From positions 144,267 through 208,266 of the forward strand of contig NZ_VOOR01000004.1 of NCBI RefSeq assembly GCF_007993045.1: 64,000 bases of DNA, read 5' to 3'. The notes beneath the pieces were generated by a model. That model saw nothing but the letters and a program-made list of their open reading frames with translations. It made no database searches and was not told the origin of the DNA. Within the stretch, counting starts at the first letter, position 1. Every line of letters begins with the position of its first letter. This stretch comes from Phaeodactylibacter luteus. Lineage in GTDB: Bacteria > Bacteroidota > Bacteroidia > Chitinophagales > Saprospiraceae. Shown here piece by piece: positions 35,408 through 42,311 of this stretch. A program made the translations under genes and the position numbers.

Positions 35408-36469
35408 ATGCGAACTTCTACCCGCCTGCTGCTTTTCTTTCTGCCCATGCTGTGCGTGCTCAGCCTGCACGGGCAGATCGGCGGGCTCTACACCTACGAA
35501 TTCCTCAACCTCTCGAACTCCGCACGGCAGACGGCCCTTGGCGGCACGCTGATCACTGTGCAGGATGATGATGCCAACCTCGCGTTAGGCAATCCAGCCG
35601 TGCTCAACCACAGCATGCACCAACAGCTATCCTTCAGCCACAGCTTTATGGTAGCCGGCATCAACCACGGCTATGCCAGCTATGCCCACTACTTTGAGCC
35701 GAAGCAGATTACAGGCCACCTGGGAGTGCAGTACATCCACTATGGCACTTTTGACGAGACCAACGAGCTAGGGGAGCGCATAGGCTCTTTTCAGGCCAGT
35801 GAATATGCGATCACAGCCGGGGCAGGGCGGCAGGTCAGCGAGCGGCTCGCTCTGGGGGCCAATTTCCGGGCCATCACTTCACAGCTGGCCGGCTACAGCT
35901 CTATAGGGCTGGGGCTTGATGCTGCTGCGCTGTACGCCGATACGGCCCGCAACCTTACCGGGGCCCTGGTTTTCCGCAATATGGGCCGGCAGATCACTTA
36001 CTATGCCGAAGGCAACCCCGAGCCCCTGCCATTTGAGATACAGCTCGGCATTTCCAAACGGCTCCGCTACCTGCCCTTCCGCTTATCGGTCACCTATCGT
36101 TACCTCAACCGGTGGAACATCCGCTATGATGACCCCAATGCCGAGCCTTCTCTGCTGTTCTTTGGAGAAGAACAGCCCGAGGAGAGCCGCAGCAGCATCT
36201 GGATCGACAACCTGTTCCGGCACTTTGTCTTCAGCGGGGAGTTCCTGCTCGGTCCCCGTGAGAACCTCCGCCTGCGCGCAGGCTATAGCCACCTGATGCG
36301 GCGGGAGCTCGCGCTAGACAATTTTGGCAGCCTGGCCGGTTTCAGCTTTGGGCTGGGGGTCAAGATCAGCCGCTTCCGCATTGAGTACGGGCATCAGGCG
36401 TACCACCTGGCGGGCGGGCTCAACCACTTGAGCATTTCTACCAATATACGGGAATTTAAAGGGGGCTAA
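35408..36469 (+). CDS. porQ: Type IX secretion system protein PorQ
   Basis: A 353-residue outer-membrane beta-barrel protein. Signal peptide MRTSTRLLLFFLPMLCVLSLHGQ; an ATG at 35381 is in frame but lacks a signal start. The mature N-terminus reads GGLYTYEFLNLSNSARQTALGG, the typical PorQ opening, followed by DDDANLALGNPAVLN and then barrel strands (GINHGYASYAHYF, GHLGVQYIHYGTFD). It ends GGLNHLSISTNIREFKGG. PorQ belongs to the T9SS attachment machinery of the outer membrane, which processes proteins carrying C-terminal sorting domains. Three such clients are encoded in this window (metalloprotease, carboxypeptidase and ELWxxDGT-type protein). Confidence 0.9.
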   Translation: MRTSTRLLLFFLPMLCVLSLHGQIGGLYTYEFLNLSNSARQTALGGTLITVQDDDANLALGNPAVLNHSMHQQLSFSHSFMVAGINHGYASYAHYFEPKQITGHLGVQYIHYGTFDETNELGERIGSFQASEYAITAGAGRQVSERLALGANFRAITSQLAGYSSIGLGLDAAALYADTARNLTGALVFRNMGRQITYYAEGNPEPLPFEIQLGISKRLRYLPFRLSVTYRYLNRWNIRYDDPNAEPSLLFFGEEQPEESRSSIWIDNLFRHFVFSGEFLLGPRENLRLRAGYSHLMRRELALDNFGSLAGFSFGLGVKISRFRIEYGHQAYHLAGGLNHLSISTNIREFKGG

Positions 36470-36573
36470 ACCACTCGCGTTATCTGGCCAACCTGCTGCT
36501 GTTTGCTTTTGAGCGCCCCGCTACATCACTGTGGGCTTTGTTAAGGGGTCGCTTGCGTTTCCTGGCTTCCTAG

Positions 36574-36602
36574 TGGTCTGTCAAGTGTTAATTTATGGGT
36601 TG
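36574..36602. mobile_element. MITE family A end fragment (A3)
   Basis: After CTAG (36570-36573) the sequence follows the left end of A2 for 29 bases (TGGTCTGTCAAGTG...ATGGGTTG) and then diverges. The other end is missing. Confidence 0.75.
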
Positions 36603-36677
36603 CGGCACTAGCCTAAAATAGCTTTGTCATGGCCTCACGGGCCTCAAGTTTTTAGCCTACAAATGTAGCATCCAACC

Positions 36678-36840
36678 GGGCGCAAATCAGATTGCTGCCC
36701 TTTTGGCCTGCCCCCTCCGTAAGGATAGGGGCCTGCCCCTGCCGTAATGGCAGGTGCCGCTATGCTGCGGGGCTCGCTATCCGCTCGGCCCTGTCGGGCT
36801 TGCCACCCCTCCGCAGCGCTAGGCCAATGCCCCCGTAGAG
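36678..36840 (+). repeat. Repeat family C, copy C5
   Basis: Forward copy from GGGCGCAAATCAGATTG to CTAGGCCAATGCC, with the CCCCCTCCGTAAGGATAGGGG extra arm. The TCGTTTTTTG of other copies is altered here. It lies in the 766-bp gap (36470-37235) between porQ and the PQQ-like gene. The rest of that gap holds MITE fragment A3, the hairpin below and a low-complexity T-rich stretch near 37000. Confidence 0.88.
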
Positions 36841-36973
36841 CCGTAATGGCAGTTGGGCTTGCCCCCCCACACATGCGGTCGGGAAATGCTCAGGCGTGTG
36901 CTGCTTGTGGCAGGCATGGCTGTTTTGCGCTTGGCGGATTGGTTTATATTGCAAAAAAAGATGTTCGGTGCCC

Positions 36974-36998
36974 AAAAAAACGGGTTGGCCGTTTTTTT
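36974..36998. terminator. Symmetric terminator-like hairpin without an obvious gene
   Basis: AAAAAAACGG (36974-36983) and CCGTTTTTTT (36989-36998) form a perfect 10-bp stem with a five-base loop. It has a T tract on both strands, so it could work as a bidirectional terminator. The porQ stop is about 500 bp upstream, beyond repeat C5, so it may end an unseen transcript. Confidence 0.5.
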
Positions 36999-37235
36999 TG
37001 AAATTTTTATTTGCATTGTTTTCTGGCTTTATATAAATTGCATCATTGTTGACATCTAAAACCCATACTTATGCGAACATTAGCTCGCGCTGCGCATTCT
37101 GTGCTGCGTATACCCGTACACCCGTACAATTAAAATCTTCCTTACCATTTTATTAGCCCCTTGGAGCTGTTGTAGCTTGCTGCATGCAGCCCCCCACCGC
37201 TTGTGTATCAACTCCGCGCCACCAAAACCACGATT

Positions 37236-38492
37236 ATGAAAACACTACGTATACTATCCACCCTCCTGCTAGCGGTTGCTCTCCTGGGCTCCTGCCAGCA
37301 AACGGAGGTGAACGTGCCTAGCACGGTGCCCAGCCCTAGCGGGGAAGAGCCTCTGTTGGAGGTCGCTTGGGCTACACGGCTAAATTATGAGAAGGATGTA
37401 GCTAATCTGGCCGATGGTGTTTCCTACAAAGATTGGTACATATACCCTGGAGATTTCGACGATCCGGCGACCCTGATGGCCTTCCACAAGGATACCGGTG
37501 ATAAAGAGTGGGAGCTGTTGTTGAGTGAGCTTTCAGGTAAAGAGATTGGTTACATGTTCCTTTCCGGAGATTACCTTTTGGCTAAGAATGCGCATCATGT
37601 CTTTGGCGTGGATTTGCGCACCCGCAGCCTGGCGTGGAGTGTAGACCTCAAGAGCATGGGCATGCGGCTGGGGCGCAGCCACCTGGCGGAGAATGGCAAA
37701 CTTTATCACTTGGCAGACTTCGGCTGGCAGACGCCTCATCAGGAGGCCCGCCTGTATGAGTTTGAGCCGGCTACGGGGGCTTACCGGCTGGTATATGCTG
37801 AGCAGATGGACAGCATCGGGATGAAATACCTTTCACCTCCGGCTTATCATCGGGACGAAGCCAACAATCGGGAGCTGCTCTTATTTAACCACCGGCCTAA
37901 TGCGGAGAATGTACCTCAGGAGATAAGTCAGCGCCTATATGCTATAGATTTGAGTAGTGGCGAAAAAGTATGGGATGCGCATGTGACGAATGCTTTTGCT
38001 TCAAATGGCCTCCACCCGCCAGTCATCTACGACAACCGTATTGTCATCACAGGTGGCGATTGGAGCCTTTATGCGTTTGATGTGCAAACGGGGGAGCAGC
38101 TGTGGCGGTACCATTTTGATTACCCTTGGGCGATTTGGGGGTATACTAACCACCTATTGCACGAAGGCAGGCTGTATGTGAACAACAGCCAATTTGACGT
38201 ATCCTGCCTAAACCCAGAGACAGGGCAGCTGATCTGGAACAACCCGGAGGGCGGGCCTAACTCCTTGAATAATATGGTCTACTACGAGCGTGAAGATTGG
38301 CTGGTGTTCACCTCTTGGGGCTATGGCTCTGTGATGGTGCTCGATGCCCTGACGGGGGAGACTTTGCACCGGGAGCGGGGGTATAATTATTCTACGTACA
38401 ACAATGATGTAGTCTACGACGAGGCCAGGGATATGTTCTTTACGAGCACGTTCAGGCACGCTGTGGGCTTTAAGCCGCGCTCGCCGGAGTGA
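37236..38492 (+). CDS. PQQ-like beta-propeller lipoprotein
   Basis: A 418-residue protein with lipoprotein signal MKTLRILSTLLLAVALLGSC (lipid Cys20). Repeated blades of the form G..(L/W).W.....G are seen: TGDKEWELLL, LRTRSLAWSVDLKS, SGEKVWDAHVTN, TGEQLWRYHFDYPW and ETGQLIWNNPEGG. They match PQQ-like or BamB-like propellers. True PQQ binding is not suggested by any catalytic residue I can see, so a structural or binding function at the envelope is more likely. The ATG at 37236 is chosen for the signal peptide. No clear operon partner. Confidence 0.85.
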   Translation: MKTLRILSTLLLAVALLGSCQQTEVNVPSTVPSPSGEEPLLEVAWATRLNYEKDVANLADGVSYKDWYIYPGDFDDPATLMAFHKDTGDKEWELLLSELSGKEIGYMFLSGDYLLAKNAHHVFGVDLRTRSLAWSVDLKSMGMRLGRSHLAENGKLYHLADFGWQTPHQEARLYEFEPATGAYRLVYAEQMDSIGMKYLSPPAYHRDEANNRELLLFNHRPNAENVPQEISQRLYAIDLSSGEKVWDAHVTNAFASNGLHPPVIYDNRIVITGGDWSLYAFDVQTGEQLWRYHFDYPWAIWGYTNHLLHEGRLYVNNSQFDVSCLNPETGQLIWNNPEGGPNSLNNMVYYEREDWLVFTSWGYGSVMVLDALTGETLHRERGYNYSTYNNDVVYDEARDMFFTSTFRHAVGFKPRSPE

Positions 38493-39239
38493 TAATAACT
38501 GCAATATGTTGAGCTAGGAATAAGCGATACAAATAGCCTGAAACGAAGCCGGCCAACTCGCCACGCGTAATGCTGTGGAGCCTTTCGATACGGATGGTAC
38601 GGCCATCACCTGTAAAGGTCATAGGCTATCTAGCAAAGGGCGAAAAATAACGTCCACACCTTACGGCAAGGCCTGTGTCAAGCGCCATGCCTACCAGCCT
38701 GCTTGTGAGGGCGCGTGCTATGTGCCTGCCGACATCACAGCAGCCTGGTAGGCAAGCCGGCACTGCGGCTGGCCAAGCTGCTGTCTAGCGGCTATTGTGA
38801 AGGCTCCGCCAGGAAATTGTCCGCGCGGTTTAAGGAGAGCATCATGAAGTCGAAGTGAGCATAGACCTTGTACGGGATGTGAGTTTGCGCATCAGCCGCC
38901 ACGCCAAAGGTGTAGAAGCCGCTGCCCTTACGCCATTGCGGAAGGGGTGAGCCATTGCGGAGCCAGCTCAGTGAGCATAAGCCGGGAGGGTGCGATGATG
39001 CACCTGCTTGACGCTTTGCCGGGCAATCGTAAGGGCCAAGCGGGCTATCGGGAAGCGATGTGCGGCGTGATGGCCGACGGCGGCCACTTTGTTTAAATAC
39101 GAAGGTTGGCAATAGCTGTCGATTATTTAATAATCCAATCCGTCTGTAATATTGTCGGATTTCTAGGGAGCAGGCACCAAGCAGATCAGGTTGGCAGAAA
39201 CTTGCGTAAATTACTGCTGCCTGCTTAACAGAGCACTCA
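38493..39239. other. Gene-poor region with possible decayed coding remnant
   Basis: 747 bp without a supported gene. On the minus strand, bases 38792-38926 encode the end of a frame reading GSGFYTFGVAADAQTHIPYK and finishing NRADNFLAEPSQ, which looks protein-like, but its upstream part is not. A second minus frame from 38622 (MTFTGDGRTIRIERLHSITR) runs 53 codons into the end of the PQQ-like gene. Both could be relics of a lost gene. No repeat copies or tRNA seen. Confidence 0.3.
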
Positions 39240-39654
39240 ATGCGCACCTTCACGACCTTCATACTATTTGCCTGCCTGACCGTAATTGGGTTTGCACTGC
39301 TGCCCTTGCTATCAGTACAATGGCTGCCTTCAGGCCAGCAATCGCAAATGAGTATCGAGTACAGCTGGCCGGGCGCCTCACCAAAAGTGCTGGAAGGAGA
39401 AGTGACCAGTGTTTTGGAAGGCGCATTTGGTTTGGTAAGAGGCGTTGAGAACCTGTACTCCATTTCCCGAAAAGGCACAGCCAGTATCACCCTGGACTTA
39501 AAGCCTGGAGTGGACATAGATGGCGTCAGATTTGAAATCGCCTCCAAAATCAGGCAAATTTATCCATCCTTGCCAGCCGGTGTCAGTTACCCGCAAATCA
39601 ATGCGCACAATGCCGAAGAGGATGCCCTGGACCGGCCGGTACTGCTCTACTCCC
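39240..39654 (+). pseudogene. RND efflux pump inner-membrane protein, N-terminal fragment cut by repeat C6
   Basis: The first ~138 residues are a good match to the start of RND transporters (CusA/AcrB-like). There is a first membrane helix (TTFILFACLTVIGFALLPLLSV), then MSIEYSWPGASPKVLEGEVTSVLEGAFGLVRGVENLYSISRKGTA, the hydrophilic domain signature (compare the complete pump at 53583: VYPGSSPEEMEEGVVKRIEENLKGV). The sequence stops being RND-like at LDRPVLLYS and continues into repeat C6, ending at a stop at 39777-39779. Full pumps have about 1000-1060 residues and the remaining ~900 are absent from the window, so the gene has been truncated by a deletion or insertion at the repeat boundary. 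Confidence 0.85.
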
Positions 39655-39839
39655 GGGCGCAAACCAGATTGTCGTTTTTCTGGATGGGGCCTGCCCCTGC
39701 CAACGGGCAGGTGCCGCTATGCTGCGGGGCTCGCTGTCCGCTCGGCCCTAACGGGCTTGCCACCCCTTCGCAGCGCTAGGCCGATGCCAGCCTGAAGCCC
39801 AAGAGCATAAAGCCCTGCGCCATTTTGGTTTACGCCCCA
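39655..39839 (+). repeat. Repeat family C, copy C6, at the RND gene breakpoint
   Basis: Forward copy from GGGCGCAAACCAGATTGTCG through CTGCC-AACGG-GCAG, CTATGCTGCGGGGCTCGCTG, GGCCCTAACGGGCTTGCC and CTAGGCCGATGCCAGCCT. It extends to CCTGCGCCATTTTGGTT, an end shared with C2. Its first base follows the last RND-like codon. Confidence 0.92.
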
Positions 39840-40049
39840 TTGGAAGTTGAGCCTGCTCCGCAGTTCCGCCCCTTTGTCGTATAGCTTAGTGGTATTCGAC
39901 AATGCTTATATTATCAGGGCTTGATAGGAAATTAGCCTTTCCTGCTAGTATTTATGATGGTTCTCCCTGTTCCTTAGGTGCGATGCAGATGCCCAAATTG
40001 GCCCTTCATGATTTATAAAGTTAAGGAAAAACAGATAAGGTATGATAAA

Positions 40050-40092
40050 GCGCAGAACAGATTGTCGTTTTTTGGGTAGGCCCCGTTCGGCC
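40050..40092 (+). repeat. Repeat family C end fragment (C7)
   Basis: About 43 bp matching the left end of the family (GCGCAGAACAGATTGTCGTT, TTTTGGGTAGGCCCC). It lies 210 bp after C6 in the same orientation. The sequence between C6 and C7 (39840-40049) shows no gene. Confidence 0.75.
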
Positions 40093-40122
40093 TATACATC
40101 ACAACCCGGTTGTGAGCCTGCT

Positions 40123-41622
40123 TTAGCCTTTTTCGCGCAAGCGCTTCAATGCAGCTTGTACCTGTGCCCGCTCGAGCTGCCCAAGATAGGCCAGGTAGGC
40201 GAGTAGGAGAATGGTGTTGAGGCCCAGCCCGGCGATGAAGCCCGGCCGAAAGTAGACGGCGGCTAAGCGGCTGCCACCGTAAACGAGCAAGGCGCCAATA
40301 ATGTACAGGGCCATCCGCCCAACAGGGTAAGGGATCGGGTAATACCGCTGCCCAGTCCAATAGCTGGCCAGGGCCATGAATCCATAACAGGCCAGCGCAG
40401 CTATGCCCGGTGCCAGCAGCCCGTAGTACGGAATGAGCCATAGGTTGAGCCCAAAGGTGATCAGGGTGCCTCCGGTGGCGATATAGCCCCCGATGACTGT
40501 CCGGTCTGCCAGTTTGTACCAGATGCTGAAATTGTAGTAAAGCCCCAGGAAAAGGTAGGCCAAGAGCAGGTAAGGGACTACCGCAAGCCCCTCTCGGAGG
40601 TCTTCTCCAAGGTAATACTGCACCACATCAATGTAGAGCATGATGCCCGCAAAAGCCAGGCAGCCTACCAGTGTGAAGCCTTTGCCTACCTGCGCGTACA
40701 AAGCACTCTTGTCCTTCCTTTCCGCATTGCGGAAGAAAAAAGGCTCCGCAGCATAATTGAAAGCTTGGGTAAAGAGGTTCATCAATACCGCCAGCTTAGC
40801 TGCTGCCCCATATTGCCCTACCTGTACGAGGTTGTAATCAAGGTCGTCCGATGCTAGCCGTTTCAGGAGGGGGATGCCGGCAAACTGATTGATGATCCCG
40901 GCTACGCCTACTACGACTAGTGGGGCTGCATACCACAGCATGCGCTTCCAAAGCCCCCGATCGAAGCGCCACTGCATTTTGAACAGCTCAGGGGACAACA
41001 GCAGAAGGACCGTACCGCTAGCGATGAGGTTGGATAAAAAGACCAGCCCAATGGCCCGTTCGGGTGAGTAGAGGGCACCTGCCCAGCCATAGCCCTGCTG
41101 GGCCAGCCAAGGGCAGGCCTTGAGAAAGAAAAAAATAGCCAGGATGTTGACAACGATGTTCAGGGTCTTGATCAACGCGAAACGGATAGGACGGTTGTCG
41201 AGGCGCAGCCGTGCAAAAGGGATGGCAGCAACAGCGTCGAAGGCGATGATCAGGGTGAACCAGCGGATGTATTCTGGCCGGTCCGGGTATTCAAGCCAAG
41301 CCGCAATGTCTTGCGTGAACAGGAAAGACAAAGCGGTGAGCACAGCGGTGGAGCCTAGCAGGCTGAGCGTCGCTGTGGAGAAACTGCGCTCCAAGTCAGC
41401 GTCACGGTTCCCAAACCGGAAGAAGGCGGTCTCCATCCGGTAGGTGAAAAGGACCATCAATAGCGCCGCCCAGGCGTAAAGGTCGGTAACGACCCCGTAA
41501 GCGCCCCCGCTGAAGTAACGGGTGAGGAAAGGCGTGAGAATGACAAAGTGCAACAGCCGGCTAAGGATGCTGCTCGTGCCATAAATTGCCGTTTCGCCGG
41601 CTAGCTTTTTGAGTAGGGACAA
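40123..41622 (-). CDS. Polysaccharide flippase (Wzx/PST family)
   Basis: A 499-residue polytopic protein with about 14 hydrophobic segments. The opening LKKLAGETAIYGTSSILSRLLHFVILTPFLTRYF is typical of O-antigen or polysaccharide flippases, as is FRFGNRDADLERSFSTA in the first loop. It ends with a long cytosolic tail, QVQAALKRLREKG. Family function: translocating lipid-linked glycans across the inner membrane. No glycosyltransferases are next to it, so its pathway is not shown by context. The start at 41622 is an ATG (MSLLKKLAGE). Confidence 0.88.
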   Translation of the reverse strand: MSLLKKLAGETAIYGTSSILSRLLHFVILTPFLTRYFSGGAYGVVTDLYAWAALLMVLFTYRMETAFFRFGNRDADLERSFSTATLSLLGSTAVLTALSFLFTQDIAAWLEYPDRPEYIRWFTLIIAFDAVAAIPFARLRLDNRPIRFALIKTLNIVVNILAIFFFLKACPWLAQQGYGWAGALYSPERAIGLVFLSNLIASGTVLLLLSPELFKMQWRFDRGLWKRMLWYAAPLVVVGVAGIINQFAGIPLLKRLASDDLDYNLVQVGQYGAAAKLAVLMNLFTQAFNYAAEPFFFRNAERKDKSALYAQVGKGFTLVGCLAFAGIMLYIDVVQYYLGEDLREGLAVVPYLLLAYLFLGLYYNFSIWYKLADRTVIGGYIATGGTLITFGLNLWLIPYYGLLAPGIAALACYGFMALASYWTGQRYYPIPYPVGRMALYIIGALLVYGGSRLAAVYFRPGFIAGLGLNTILLLAYLAYLGQLERAQVQAALKRLREKG

Positions 41623-41729
41623 AGGCGGTATGATGCTGGTTTGGGGAGCAAAGCTAGTGAAAAGCGGGCTGAAAAAGTAGGACAGCCGCTTCCTCCTGAA
41701 CGATACGTTTTCCGCTTTGTTAGCTGCAC

Positions 41730-42230
41730 ATGAAAAAGAATCGTATACTACCTAAGCCTGGCCAGGAAAGTGTTTGGGACTATCCCCGCCCGCCCCGCCT
41801 TGAGCCGGTCAGCCAGCACATCACCATTTTGCACGAAGGTGTACAGGTCGCCTCTACCCGGCAGGCTTACCGCATCTTGGAGACTAGCCACCCGCCTGTT
41901 TATTACTTGCCCCCTGCAGATGTACAGATGAGCCGTCTCCTGCCATCGGGATCGTATCAGACCCATTGCGAGTTCAAAGGCAAAGCAGTGTATTGGGACC
42001 TGGTAATAAACGGCGTACAGCGGGTGGAGCGCGCTGCATGGAGCTACCCTGATCCCCGCCCGGCCTTCGCGCAGGTAAAGGGTTTTTTGGCTTTCTACCC
42101 GAGCAAGGTAGAGGCTTGTTTTCTTGGGGAAGAACGGGTGGCTGCTCAGGAAGGGGATTTCTATGGCGGCTGGATCACAGCGAATATCGTAGGCCCCTTT
42201 AAAGGCGGCAAAGGTACTTGGGGATGGTGA
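41730..42230 (+). CDS. DUF427-domain protein
   Basis: A 166-residue soluble protein matching the DUF427 pattern: ITILHEGVQVASTRQAYRILETSHPPVYYLPPADV, SRLLPSGSYQTHCEFKGKAVYWDL and WSYPDPRPAFAQVKGFLAFYPSKVEACFLGEERV. The function of the family is unknown. It is small, basic to neutral and has no signal peptide. A weakly conserved Cys (residue 78) follows the family's TxCxxKG. It stands alone, divergent from the flippase. Confidence 0.85.
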   Translation: MKKNRILPKPGQESVWDYPRPPRLEPVSQHITILHEGVQVASTRQAYRILETSHPPVYYLPPADVQMSRLLPSGSYQTHCEFKGKAVYWDLVINGVQRVERAAWSYPDPRPAFAQVKGFLAFYPSKVEACFLGEERVAAQEGDFYGGWITANIVGPFKGGKGTWGW

Positions 42231-42251
42231 CCTTGCCAGTTTTAGAACGGC

Positions 42252-42284
42252 CTTCTGTAAATTCAAATCAGGGCCTTATCTTTG
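42252..42284 (+). promoter_or_regulatory. Predicted promoter of the ELWxxDGT-type gene
   Basis: TATCTTTG at 42277-42284 matches TAnnTTTG exactly. A weak TTCTG (42252-42256) lies 20 bases upstream. The start codon at 42312 would follow a leader of about 20 bases. Confidence 0.45.
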
Positions 42285-42311
42285 GAGTGGACCAAAAACT
42301 CCTAAAAACCG

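Noticed and set aside
39240..39779. A short intact RND-like gene of 179 codons
   Set aside because: RND transporters need about 1000 residues; the last 40 codons here are translated repeat C6, also open in other copies. It is a truncated remnant.
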